A DNA stretch of 64,000 bases from Hippasteria phrygiana (Eukaryota > Echinodermata > Asteroidea > Valvatida > Goniasteridae). The first letter of the stretch is position 1, and each line of letters opens with the position of its first letter. The notes beneath the pieces are model-generated. The model ran no database searches. It worked only from the letters and a program-made list of their open reading frames with translations, and was not told the origin of the DNA. The stretch spans positions 923,001-987,000 of the forward strand of contig JAZGUH010000378.1 in the NCBI GenBank assembly GCA_037893225.1. The letters run 5' to 3'. Made by a program: the position numbers and the translations under genes. Below are positions 42,841-55,000 of this stretch, piece by piece.

Positions 42841-43329
42841 GTGAGAATAGGGTGCATGTCGAAAGCCGAAGTCTATTAATGAGCAGGTGGTAGATACTAA
42901 CACACAAAAAAGCACAGGTCTAGAATCAGACGCGCATCATTCATAAATAAACACACAATTTATTACATATTTCAAAACAAGTTTCACGAGGTACAATATT
43001 TTCATCAAATGTACATGACCAATATTAAAATGTATATCATCATAAATACCGAATATCCTCTCTGTGCAAAAAATATAAATAAAGTGTAATTTCAATCTAT
43101 CTTTGAATGAAATTGTGAATTAAATTTGTCAGTTGCACCATGAAGTGACGCATGGGATACATTAGCCATACCACAAACTAGCAGAATATGTGTACGTTAC
43201 GTGCAAAGGCTATTCACATGGACTATACATCAGACGAATTACTGTGAAGTGTCCCCCCATATGGAGCCAATATCAGCAAAGTTGGCTTCCACAGCCAGTG
43301 TGCTTTTTGCTGTACATTTTCTCCTGCTT

Positions 43330-43782
43330 AGTAGAACGCTTTGAAAAAATGTGAAATTATTGTCTCGGTCCACAGATATGTCAATATAGAGAGCAATACA
43401 CACAAAAATGTATTGTCCTTTTTAATTTTGAAAAAAAATGCAAATTGGCTCACTTTTGAAAATCCTATCGTCTGAAAAAGCGTACGTCACCACGTCCATC
43501 ATTTGCATGTCATGCGTTATGCATTTATTGCACGTGACGTCATGGTGTGTAGTCCGATCGTTGCACTTGGTACAAGTTCATACATGAGTACGCGGTATTT
43601 ACACAGAATAAATACTTGGAGTAAGCGTGAAATTTGAATATTTAATTAGCTTCTTTCTCTCGTCCGTTAATTAATAATGATGGATAGAAAATGACAATAT
43701 TTAGCACGAATTTGGTTTCTTGTAATTCATAATCAAGATACCAATCTTTTTTAGAGAATTAAACTTTGGTTATAGTAGGTCT
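43330..43782. mobile_element. Element family E copy 2, inverted relative to 23036-23626
   Basis: The TAGGTCT end with TTAA at 43783-43786 is clear. The other end is diverged. It lacks about 140 bases relative to copy 1. Shared inner landmarks include CATGCGTTATGCATTTATTG. Confidence 0.65.
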
Positions 43783-44357
43783 TTAATTACGGTCTCCATG
43801 CAATAGATCACAGCTCTGTTTAGTCTGTATGCTCAGAAGCACCGTGCACATGTAATTGGGCCATAGGCTTATTTTCATGTTGTTGCTCACCACACAATTT
43901 GTTTTTGCAGACGGGACCTCTGCCAAAGGGGTGACCCAGGTGTGTTTTGGACACCCCGTCTGGATTTGTGGATAGTTTGAACACCATTTTTTATGTCATT
44001 TGCATGCAAGTGTATAACAGCTGCAAGCAACCCAGATGTGGTTTTCTCCGAAGAATTTTGAAAGTTTCATGGAGGGACCATAGTGTCAAATATTAAACTC
44101 TGTGAACTGGCATGCAACTTTTCCTCTGTTTTCAATTCACACTTGTAAAAGGATGAAAGAAATCAAAAAAAGACAAATGAAATTTCTCGGCCATAATCTA
44201 AGGAAGGGTAGCTCTGAACAGAATATGATTTTTTTTTATGTGGAAAAGTCAGAGGTGTCAGAAACCATTATTTCATTCAAACAGAGAACTCTTGGAGATG
44301 ATCATCAACGCCTGCAACTAGGCATAATACCAGAAGAAGTGTTACAACTGAGCAATA

Positions 44358-44756
44358 CAGGGTGGTAAAACTAACAAGGAAAGGCATACTTCCACTACCT
44401 TTCGAGTCAAACCATCTGTACCGATGGATGGAGAATCTTTCTGGAAGAAAAATGATTAGTACTAAGACCTCCCGATTCGGTCCAGTAGTTTTTGCTGCAG
44501 AGCCAATTTTGTGAAGCAAAGTCGGTTCACTTGGCCATTTGTTCCATGCAGAAAAGAGCATGATGATAGCATCTCGGGACCAACTGAACCCCGACTTTGC
44601 TTCACAAAATAGGCTCTGCAGCAAAACTACTGGACCGAATCGGGAGGTCTTAGCATCATTTTTCTTCTAGAAAGATTCTCCATCCATTGGTACAGGTGGT
44701 TGGACTCTAAAGGTAGCGGAAGTATGCCATTTGGTTTGTTTTTTTGGTACACCCTG
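44358..44756. mobile_element. TA-flanked MITE forming a near-complete hairpin
   Basis: TA is at 44356-44357 and 44757-44758, with CAGGGTG ends. The left half, with GAATCTTTCTGGAAGAAAAA and CCTCCCGATTCGGTCCAGTA, is repeated as the inverse in the right half. About 160 bases on each side can pair. The ends fit Tc1/mariner. Confidence 0.85.
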
Positions 44757-44954
44757 TATAGACACCTTATTTTTCAAATCCTGGCTAAAGCCCTCGTACC
44801 TCACCAGTAACAGTTGCTTTATATCTGAAAATAGTCATGCAACAATGGAAATCTCCACGTTCGGACTTTGCTACAGTACTTGAAGCAGTGAACAAATAAG
44901 CAGAACACGTTTCTGTCTAGGAATGGTAAATGATCTTATAGCAGAAATCAAGTA

Positions 44955-45115
44955 CAGTTGAACTTCACTAAAACGTTCACAGCTATAACCGAAGATTTGG
45001 CGATACCGAACATCCTCTTTTGGCTCCCAAATTGTTGTATTCAATAGATACCATTATTCACTGTAGTGAACATTTTTTGTGGATCCCATGATGTTTGTTA
45101 TAGTGGGTTCTACTG
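44955..45115. mobile_element. Pogo-like MITE (CAGTTGAAC / GGTTCTACTG ends)
   Basis: The left end CAGTTGAACTTCACTAAAAC matches the inverse of GTTATAGTGGGTTCTACTG. A relative with TTCACTGTAGTG inside is at 52957-53133. TA precedes the left end but is not seen after the right end. Confidence 0.65.
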
Positions 45116-45246
45116 AACATGGATGTTAAATTACTGAAATTCCAAAAAGGATGGCTTGGCTAATTTGGACTCCTTTTATTAAGAGAATATAGCCCTTGCA
45201 TATCATCACTTTGGATTATTACGGATATCTGTGGTGGTACTACAGT

Positions 45247-45409
45247 TAGAGATGTAGTCGAGTCCATCACAAGCCCTCCAGTCCTAATCCCAATCCCAAT
45301 CACAAGCTATTCAAATGAGCTTTGACAAAGGCATTCCTTTGTCATTGTTCATCCAGTTACTTGTGACAGGCTTTATGAAAGGACTTGTAGGGACTCGACT
45401 CCAACTCTG
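45247..45409. mobile_element. hAT MITE, copy 5, short form
   Basis: It has a perfect 8-bp duplication ACTACAGT (45239-45246, 45410-45417). It has the fewest inner units of the five copies but the same core GGCATTCCTTTGTCATTGTT. Its left end starts TAGAG instead of CAGAG. Confidence 0.92.
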
Positions 45410-45559
45410 ACTACAGTCTTGGGGCAAATTTCATAAATTTGCTTAGCACAAAAACGGGTTACCAGCCAAATCTCTCTGATTTTTCGTGACAACACAAACA
45501 GTAGCTGAATACTAGTTGCAAGCAATTAATACACTACGTCGAGAAAGGGCAAAAATCAT

Positions 45560-45810
45560 AGTGTCTTTTCTAACTTACATTATCCCATTGATTACACGGA
45601 TGTGGTGCCCACTGCGCGCTACATTGGATCGAATCAGCTAGCCAACCCTGGCTTAGGGTGGTTCGATACCCACCCGAGTAAGCCTGTGAAGTTTTTTTTT
45701 CATGCAGGCTCTCGGAAAGCACTGAGCATATACAGTGCTTAGTACACAACATCCGGAATGGGCAGAAAAATGTCTACATCATCCCCAATGCAAATTGCAT
45801 CTTCACTTCA
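45560..45810 (+). mobile_element. tRNA-derived repeat, family 2, fragment
   Basis: The body CAGGCTCTCGGAAAGCACTG and the tail ACATCATCCCCAATGCAAAT are present. The core is partly deleted. Confidence 0.6.
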
Positions 45811-45874
45811 ATATACATGTACATCACACAGACAATTTGGTTGGTAATCCTGTTAGGCAAATTAGAACTAAGGA

Positions 45875-46144
45875 ATGTCCATGAATTGGATTAAGGCAAA
45901 CAAATTATCCCTGAATATTAAGAAAGCCAATTTCATGTTCTTCAGCAATAGGCAAAATATCAAAAATATTGTTATTGATAACACACCTGTTAAAAACACT
46001 GATTGTGTGAAATTTTTAGGACTGTACACTGACCAATCTTTGTCCTGGAAAAAACAAATCAATAATATAAGTTTTGAGGCTTTGCAGTGTGGAATATCGA
46101 CATCGTTTCGGTTTGCCGTAACACCATGTGTTTATCTCAACTAA
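45875..46144 (+). pseudogene. LINE reverse transcriptase fragment
   Basis: The 89-codon frame reads WIKANKLSLNIKKANFMFFS followed by FLGLYTDQSLSWKKQI. This is the conserved segment just after the catalytic core of non-LTR retrotransposon reverse transcriptases. The YADD-type active site itself is absent, so the fragment is dead. Clade cannot be set from this short piece. Confidence 0.75.
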
Positions 46145-46815
46145 CGAGAGGTATGGGTTCTGAAAAGAACCTTATCGCACAACTCGTATCTCAACCTTCG
46201 TGAAGTGAGATGGGTTCAAGGGAGAACCAATTTCGTGCAACTCGTTTTCTCTACTGTCGATAAGTGAGAAATATGATTCAGGGGAGAACCATGGGGACTT
46301 CTCGGGTTGTTCTCAACGTTTCGATTAGCCTGCTCTAATCTTCTGACATGTATAATAATTACCAGCTCTGTACCAACGTCTATGTTCTTATTTAACTTTA
46401 ATTGTCCTTGTAATTGTTCTTTGTGAAATGTAAATAATACACAGTGGGGTCTTCGCTCGACAAGCCTATGCTTCTTGGAGACCTCCATCCATACACAATT
46501 TATAATAATAGATAATTGTGTTTGGTAACAATTATTGGGACATTTATGTCCCCACAATTATGGTGTGTGACTGTTTGTGCTAGAAAGCTCTATGAAATTG
46601 GTCAAAAAATCACTAATATGTCCATCATGTAAAACACTTTGATATCGAGGTGTAAATACATTAACATTTGTTTTGCAACAATTGAAATGTTTGTCATTTC
46701 AATGGGTCGCTAGGCCAACAAAGTTTAGTTTCTTAACCACTCTGTTATAAAATAGGTACGTTTTCATTTTTGAAACCCGATGAAAGATGAGTTGTTTTTT
46801 CAACTAAAACATATA

Positions 46816-47438
46816 CAGTGTGGTTCAAAAAAACCTACACACTTTTTTTTAAGAGGAAAATTTCTCGGAATTGGGGAAAAATTGCCAATTTTGTTTTAAC
46901 TTATTTATTAACTACACCATTTTTAGTGGTATATGGTGAAAATTGTGTTAAAAAGAAAACTCAAATAAAAAAATGGCAAAAAGACAGATTGTCCTCACTA
47001 TTAAAGTCTATAGGATTCATGCATGCCACAGTGTACAAAGATCGATACTCATAGGTCCACCCAGGACTATTTAACCCGGGAAGAAACAAAAGCACAACAT
47101 AACCACTTCAACTGTTCTTCACAGTAAACACTTCAGTTTTTTCATTGACGGAGGGGATGACTGATCAATGTAGGCCTAATTACATTAATTGGAGTTTGAG
47201 TTTGTGCACGCGGTGCTAAAATTCATTTTGTTTACAAAATTCCATTGACTTTCGTGTGGACAAACTGATTTTTTGACCATTTAAAAAAAATATTGACAAC
47301 ATTTCTTTATTTTTTACAATCTGCACCATATGCGACAAAGACGTTGTGGTTGACGAATGTTAAAACAATTTGACTGATTCCCCAATTATGAGATGATTTT
47401 CCATTAAAACAAAGTGTGAATTTCTTTTTACCACACCG
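46816..47438. mobile_element. TA-flanked MITE with long inverted ends
   Basis: TA precedes CAGTGTGG at 46816 and follows the inverse CGGTGTGG ending at 47438. The inverted arms extend about 130 bases with many mismatches. The two short frames within the arms are mirror images of each other, which shows they are arm sequence and not genes. Confidence 0.7.
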
Positions 47439-48109
47439 TACAGTTGCAATGTACGTGCAATTAGGAGTGCCATTACATGTACAAGTAACATGAAACATAA
47501 AATGCAGTGCTCTGAAAGTCTTTTGGTATTTACTGGAATGATATTTCATCTGCAGGGAATTTTTCAAAACTAGCTACACACACAAAACATTGCTCTAAAT
47601 TTACTAAATAACTCACTGACATTTTAACCAGTTCACGCCAGGATTATTTTTCACAAGCCTGGGTGCCAGACTGTTCAGGCTGTCATCTGCCTGTAGCACA
47701 CCCTGATATTTCCGGCCTCGCTCGAGTGCATGTTTCTCAATCTACCGTTCCGAATACCGCAAAACCTTTGCGTGTATAACACTTCATCCGACGCGAACTG
47801 GTTAAGGTATCTGAATAACAGTAGATTGCTGCCTACAGAAATAAATTGTGATATTTTTAACTTCTCTGGGTCTAATTGTAACATTTTTTTTCTTAGTTTT
47901 TCAGTGGAATGGTTAAACCAACAAGTGTCACATGACGGACTCGTGGCCAATCAGCGGCTAGAATCTGTGCATAATATAATAATACCATTCAAATCTTCCT
48001 GTCTCCCTTACAATAATCTTATTTCCCTGCCATATTGCAACAGGGATAATCAAACTTGGCACATGTACATATTGCAACAGTCCGTCCACCTTCCTGTAAT
48101 AACAGAACC

Positions 48110-48215
48110 CGTACGCTGGATTTGAACTGACCACTAGACCCTTGCAAGCAAGCACGCAGTTGTGGGTTCGAGTCCCATCCAAGTTACCATATAAAGTTTT
48201 TGAGAAAACCCTATA
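48110..48215 (+). mobile_element. tRNA-derived repeat, family 2-like fragment
   Basis: It contains the B box GGGTTCGAGTCCCATCC after AAGCAAGCACGCAG. The A-box side is poorly conserved. Confidence 0.4.
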
Positions 48216-48417
48216 TTTAACCCTGACTCCATTTATATTTTTTCCTACATGTATTAACCTGAATCCTCCAGTGGGGTTTTGGATAAACAACTCCAGTAAC
48301 TTCAATCCTGCGAAATCATCCTGATGCAAAATCCTCTGGTGCCCTCAATCCTCCAAATCCCTCCATTTGGCAAAGAGGATTTGGGAAGGTTAGGGTTAAA
48401 ATTTCACCATCTGATCA

Positions 48418-49038
48418 TCAGAAAATCGGCGGCAGAGTATTCTTCCGGGGTAAAGGGGCAAGAGCTTCGCTGTTCTCTGCCTTTTTAGTCAGCGGCCTGT
48501 CCAATGCCTGTAGCTTCCTTCTTTGCAAACCTTCACTTGGTCGTATCGCAGACTGAGATGCTAATGAATATATCTTGTTCGTATCGTGCGGACTCCTTCG
48601 TGGGGAGACTCCCGAGTCAGAAACCGCTGCCATCTCCTTAGGTGGAGTACCCCTGGTGGATTCTTTGGGGAGAGCTGCCTGTATACTGCTAGGAGGAGCT
48701 CCTCTTGTTGCTTCTCTTGGAGAAGCACTTACCAATCGAGAATCAGTGAACGATTGCAAGCTCGAGTCCTGCGAAAACACGGATAGGTTATCATCTGAGG
48801 ACCGCAAAAACCTCACATACATTCTCAGCATGATCAGCAGCTTTGCAAGAGATCCATCACCCTCGGCTTCGGCATCCTCCCCCGGCTCTTCAATGGAATG
48901 TTCCTCACTCAGAAGATGGGCTGCTGGGGTGTGTGTTACTGCCTTTATAAACCGGACAAGGATTGAATCTTCCAAGTGTTCTAGGAGGGGCAGCTTGGCG
49001 ACTGTCCTTAGAATGCAGTCTAGTGTGTGTTTTACACC
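48418..49038 (-). CDS. PTPDC1: PTPDC1 last coding exon
   Basis: It begins with GVKHTLDCILRTVAKL, the counterpart of the vertebrate C-terminal helical region. It then has about 120 residues rich in Ser, Pro, Arg and Ala with repeats such as PREATRGAPPS / PKESTRGTPPK, probably disordered. This tail seems longer than in the human protein. Confidence 0.85.
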   Translation of the reverse strand, partial: GVKHTLDCILRTVAKLPLLEHLEDSILVRFIKAVTHTPAAHLLSEEHSIEEPGEDAEAEGDGSLAKLLIMLRMYVRFLRSSDDNLSVFSQDSSLQSFTDSRLVSASPREATRGAPPSSIQAALPKESTRGTPPKEMAAVSDSGVSPRRSPHDTNKIYSLASQSAIRPSEGLQRRKLQALDRPLTKKAENSEALAPLPRKNTLPPIF

Positions 49039-52000
49039 CTGTGTGAACAGTAAGCGCACAATATAGTGGTCAGTTCACAAAACTGCAATAACTCAAGTTG
49101 GAAATATTAACCCTAACAGTCCCAAATCCTCCAATTTAAATATATGTGACTGGCTCTATAAAAATGAGTATTGTGTCGCAAAATTTGAAAAATGAATTGT
49201 ATTCATAGTTGAATTTGTCACATCCTAAGCTTTAATTTGGTGTAGGTTAGACCCCTGTGGTATTTTGTCGCTCCCTGGATTTTCTACATAATCGGGCCCG
49301 CCGGGCCGATGTGTGCATGCGGTGTGGCCGGTCAGCATTGCATTGCTGTCCGCACTCAAGCGTTCATACCTAGCTCACGGCACAGAACTTGTTTGCCGTT
49401 GCCATGATCATACATGTACATCGCTTAACGTGCCCCTTTTTATAAATGCCATTGGCCTTGGTATCCTGCCAAATTGTTCATTATTGAAGGCAAAATGGCT
49501 GTGCCTTAATAGAAAATCTTAAATTTGAGGCCTGATAAATTGTTGTCAAGTGTTAATATTTTGTATGCAAGTTCACCCTGAACAAGGCTAAAAGCCACTC
49601 GAGGTACAGAGCTACAAAAGGAAAAAGAATCAAAGATACAAGGAGTAGGAATTAATATTCCTCTTGAAGCAGGAAAGATGGTAAGATGAAGAGAAACATG
49701 CACCAGGCAAAGAATTCTGTAGAGATACAGAATATGCTAAAATATGGCTAACAAACTTGTTCATGAAAACAAATATAATACTTTGATTCATTCTTCCAGC
49801 ATGGGTAATTCACCGACATACCGTAATTTCCGGAATATAGGCCGCGGCTTATACGTTGATTCTCACGCTGAAAAATGTCCTTGCGGCTTATACTCCGGGC
49901 GCCGGGCCACAGGCAGTCATGTTTTCGTTGGTTGCCGTTTACGTTCGCTCTACTCACTTGTTGGAAATAAAGAAACCCAGTCCAGAGGGACCGTACAGAC
50001 TTGCATATGTACCGTAAGTACCGTTCACACCTCACAAATCGTGTGGTGCGTCTGTTCGTTTTTGTCCGTTTCATCGTTGTGTATGGTTAATGCCTTTTCA
50101 CTAGTTCGTCAAATGAGGGCGCTGTCCACATAGAAACCGCACTTCCATGGACAGTACGTCGCTGGTATTACGCAAAGTCTTTTGTTTTAACCAGAGCCAG
50201 AGCCTGTATATTTATTTACATATTTAAGGCTACAGATCGGCAGTGGGACTGGGGAATAGCTGGAGCCCAAGCCAAGGTTTGGAAAAGGGCCCGGTACTCG
50301 TATACCAGTGGGATTATTGCTTTGTCCGTTTGCCGACTCTCAATAATTGCGTTTTCAATAAGAATATCTTATTAGCGGGAACCAGACACTTAAATAAATT
50401 ACATAAATAAATTACATTTTCATAACTCTTTCACGTCGAAAAAAACATGTTGTTTATATTTTTCAAAATTAACTACATGTATTAGTTCATCATCCCCGTC
50501 CGCGTAACTTTTGCTGGCCGCTTGGAAAAAAGTTGCCATTTTCTTTTTTATCCCCCCCCCCCCCCCCCCCCCCGCGCCCCGTCCAAAAAAAAAGAACCAG
50601 AAGAACTGCCGCGCGGCCCACAGCCAGGACACTCATCCAGCCCGCCAAAATTGGCAATTTTGAGGACATATAAAAGTTTATTGGGCTCCGTGCGCGTCGA
50701 ATGAGGGCGCTGTCCAAATAGCAACCGCACTTCCATGGGCAGTACGTCGCTGGTATTACGCACCGCGCTCCTCGTTCATTTGATACTCGTATACCAGTGG
50801 GATTGCTTGTCTGTTTGCCGACTCTCGATAATTGCGTTTTCAATAAGAATATCATAGCGGGAACCAGACACTTAAATTGAAGTCGGGTAAGACGGCGTCG
50901 ATATTGACCCGCCAACTCGCCTTTTCTTTCCGCTGAGATGAGGGGGTAGTTAAGTTGTGCACGGAGCCTAGTGACACTCGTTCGCAAGCCGCTTACACAT
51001 TTTTTACATACTAGCGCTTCAGCATGCAGCACGACTTTTGTGGTTGGACGTTGTAAGCGCCGCGGCTAATACGCCGGTGCGGTTAATACGCCAACTTTAA
51101 ATCTTAAATAGCAGATTTTTGCGTGCTGCGGCTTATACTCCGCGCGGCCTATATTCCGGAAATTACGGTATCTGAAACATTTTTCTGGGTCTATTGGTCT
51201 GAAAATTAGGATAATTTCTTTGGTATCTATTGAAGATTTATCCTCTATTTAGATCTAGACCCAGGAAAACCACCAACCCACCACCTCTGTTGTACATGTA
51301 GCTCGTTACCTAAAGCGGCTTTTAGATTTGGATGAACAATGTACCAATGACGAAACCAGTTTCAAATTTGAAAGGGAAAATGTAGAGCAATCTTACTCGA
51401 TTCAAGACCTTGAATGCAACTGTTAGATCTTCTTCATCGAACTGGGCTTCCAGTGACTCGATGTCAGTCTTGCTCAAAATGGGCTTCTGAAAAACAAGAT
51501 CACAAGATATAACAATCTAAGTCTGGTTTAAAAACAACTGCATTACAAGAATGCCAACTTGACCTGTCCGACCTTCAACGTCAGAGGAAAAGTGTAGAAA
51601 AACACTCAAGGTGTGCCGGCAATAAAATCTGTGACCAAGTCTGTAAGCCCCAAAATCATGAAGTTTGAAAATTAGCATCATTGAAAGGAGTGTCTAATCT
51701 TACTCTCATTTGATACCAGGCACAAGGTGTTTTGCAAATTTGGTTGCAAAATTATAGATTGAAGAGCTACAATGTACATGTATATGTTGTTTGCGTGAAT
51801 TCTCAAAATCGGGCTCTGAAAATTTAGTTGAAAATTTATGAGCAGGCTAATCGCAACAATACACAATAACTCTCTTAGAAATTTAGAACAGGCTGTGCAG
51901 CAAACAATAGCCACCACACTGAATAGAGTGGTCCTATCCATCGCACTTGGAGCCTCCCTTTCGTGTGAATGAAAGCTTTTTCAAAGTGAACAGAAAACTG

Positions 52001-55000
52001 GCAGGAGCGGGATTCAAACCTGCGACCTCCGGAATACCGTACCGGCGCTCTACCAACTGAGCTTACTTGCCCTATGATGGCGTTCTCCCAAATTGTCAGT
52101 ATCTTTGTTCGGGTGGGCGCTAGTCAGAAGTCATAAACCCAGAATACCGTATAGCTAGGGATCAGTTTTCTTTGTTCACTTTGAAAATGTATTTAAATTT
52201 ACCTAGTGGATTGTTTGACGGATTATAAGTTAAAAAGTCGTATCCTCATTGAGTGATCCCCACAATGTCGCTTCCCAGGTTGTATCATAAAATTGGGTGT
52301 GATCCCTGGCTATACGGCATTCTGGGTTTCTGACTTCTGACTAGCGCCCAACCGAACAAAGATACTGACAATTTGGGAGACCGCCAACATAGGGCAAGAT
52401 AGCTCAGTTGGTAGAGCGCCGGTACGGTATTCCGGAGGTCGCAGGTTCGAATTCCGCTCCTGCCAGTTTTCTTTGACAAAGCTCTATCTATTCTTTACAC
52501 TCCCATTCAAGAACAATATAATTGAAACATGAATGGATTGAGTACACACAGGAATGTGCGTGTAGACGACAACCGGCCACGTGGTCTTTTTTAAACTGCG
52601 GCTATGGCTGTCGTCCAAATTCAAGAGGTTATAACAGAACCATTCTGGTGATGATGTCAAAACCTAAAAAATCCACAAGTCATTACTTTCAAACCACTTT
52701 GGAGAAATCAAAGGGTGATCAATCATAAAATAGCCCAAGTGACTTCTTCCCTGATGGAGCGGGTTACATTTTATCCAGATCACTGACCTTGAGATGTTCC
52801 AGCCAAGACCACATCAGCATGGACAGCACAAACGGGTCTTCCTCGGTAGACACAATCTCCCAGGCAGACGTGCTCCGATTCAAATTTTGCTGCACGACAC
52901 ATTCACGGGCAAAACTTAAATATTATTCTCTGTCCAAAACTTTGAACAACAATTTGCAGTAGAACGCCACTATAATGAATATCAGGAGATCCACAAAAAA
53001 ATATTCACTGTAGTGGTCGTTCGTTATAGTTGATAATCGTATATATTGATTACATCAATTTGGGAGCCAAGGAGGATGTTTGTTACAGCCAAATATTCGG
53101 TATAGTGGTGTTCGTTATAGCGAAGTTCTACTGTATCTTGAAGTACTGTATCATCACAACTTGAACCCACCTTTATTAACCCCTTGGGTACGGTATTTTA
53201 CGAGAGACGTCGGGGTGTTGCAGCGGTTCTGGCAGCCAAATCGAACCGCTACAATGTGTTTGTGCAGTCAAGCATGACAAACAATAATCCAACAATGGAT
53301 TGAAACTGCACAAACGGCGGTCAATGGCGTCATCCGTACGCAAGTGGTTAACCCCTTGATCCCGGATGTTATAATGGGGCAAAATGGACACAAGAGGCTT
53401 GCAGAGTCAAGCTTAACACACACACACAATAATCCAACAATGCACTGAAAAATGCAGAGAATGCGCGTGTAGCTGTCATCCGGCCAGGTGGTAATTTTCT
53501 ATTGACGTCAGCCGGCTTAAAAGGAAGCAAGTTCTTATATTCATTCTGGCACAATAAGTTTTAAAAATAAGCCGAAATGACATACATTTATCTGTTGAAA
53601 TGCGTGTTAATTATTGTACAATTTTACAGGGAAGGTATCTTTTTCAACTTACCTGCAACGAGTCTACTCGAAGTTGAAGACTCTGTAAACAATGACAATA
53701 GGAAAAATAAGATTAAGATTAAATGAATTTAATTACTTAAGAATGGCTAGACATGATGAGTTTATGACTTTTGACTACCGGTAGTTCCCCCGAATAGAGA
53801 CACTGATGACAATCTGGGACACTGCCAACATAGGGCAAGTTCTGTTGGTAGAGCACCGGTACGGTATTCCAGAGCTTGCAGGTTCAAATCCCTCTCCTGC
53901 CAGTTTTCTTTGTGGTTCGTTTGACGATATAAGTTAAAAAGTGAGTGTTCCCCACAATGTCGCTTCCTTGGATGTATCGTAAAAATTGGGCATGACCCCT
54001 AGCTATGCCTTCTGACTAGCACCCCCCAAACAAAGACATTGACAATTTGGGAGACTACCAACATAAGGTATTCCGGAGGTCGCAGTTTTCTTTGTTAACT
54101 TTCAAAAAAAACATTACATTTTACAAAAATGCTTTTAACCCTCCTACAAAAAACCAACCCCCTTCCTCTCTCATAGCTTGTGTGTTACAACCTACATGTA
54201 TCACTCGATAGGTTTTGATAGATAGGGTAGTTGGCTCCATTTTGGCACCGGGAGAGGGAGGGTTAATGTGTTTTTTATTCCATTTCTAAAAAGTCTTCTG
54301 TGTTGGTATGGTTTGGGCTTGGAGGTGTAGGCACCGAATGTTGCTCCATCTTCACATCTATTGGAGATTTTTTGGGAAAAAAACAACTCAGGAACAGTTA
54401 TGTTTGAGTCCTCAAACCACCAGTCCAAATCGGAGTCTGAGTACCAACATCAAGTCTTGGGTCCTCAAATCAATTTTATGGGGCTGCAATATACAAGTAT
54501 TTGCTTAGCGTAAAGTTCTTCCTATAAAGTAAAACAGGATTACCAACCACATTTCCTGAGTGATGTACAGTCGAACCTCAAAAATATGAGGTCCATCGGA
54601 TGAGGTCCATCAGAATTTTAGTGCTAGTAGCTCTATGATATTACCCTCGTCCCTTTTTGGTAACGTTAGTGACGACCAATAAACTGAATTTTCAGAAAAC
54701 AGGAACCAACATTCTGAGCTGTTCTTTGTGTCTCTTGGTTAGGCCTCACCACCATTTTGTGTCGTGGCAGTTTTGCCTTAGATTGGTCAATAGACTTTAA
54801 AGCTGTGAGGGATGAAAGTGACATTAGTCTAAAAATTGAACGTTATTGACGGTGGAATTTCCCTATTAGCACCAGTACCGCGTTAGTCAATTCCAAGTTA
54901 TGTGTCATGAATGTTAAGTCTGATTCCAGTGGTTAGAATCAGAACAGCCGATGGTGCTGCGGTGATAACATTTGTTTGAAGATTGTAATTATGGATATCG

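Larger units (their letters stand above)
41803..48417. other. Intergenic region between the 3' ends of APEH and PTPDC1
   Basis: The 6.6-kb gap between the convergent genes contains only repeats: piggyBac-like ends (TTAA at 42082 and 42534), a mariner-end remnant near 42688, the inverted family E element, TA-flanked MITEs, hAT MITE copy 5, a reverse transcriptase fragment and a tRNA-derived repeat. No third host gene is supported. Confidence 0.6.

Noticed and set aside
46818..47567. Two short frames with similar residues on opposite strands
   Set aside because: They are the two inverted arms of one TA-flanked MITE read on each strand.
48575..49066. 163-codon plus-strand frame
   Set aside because: It is the antisense shadow of the last PTPDC1 exon, which has splice sites and family similarity on the minus strand.
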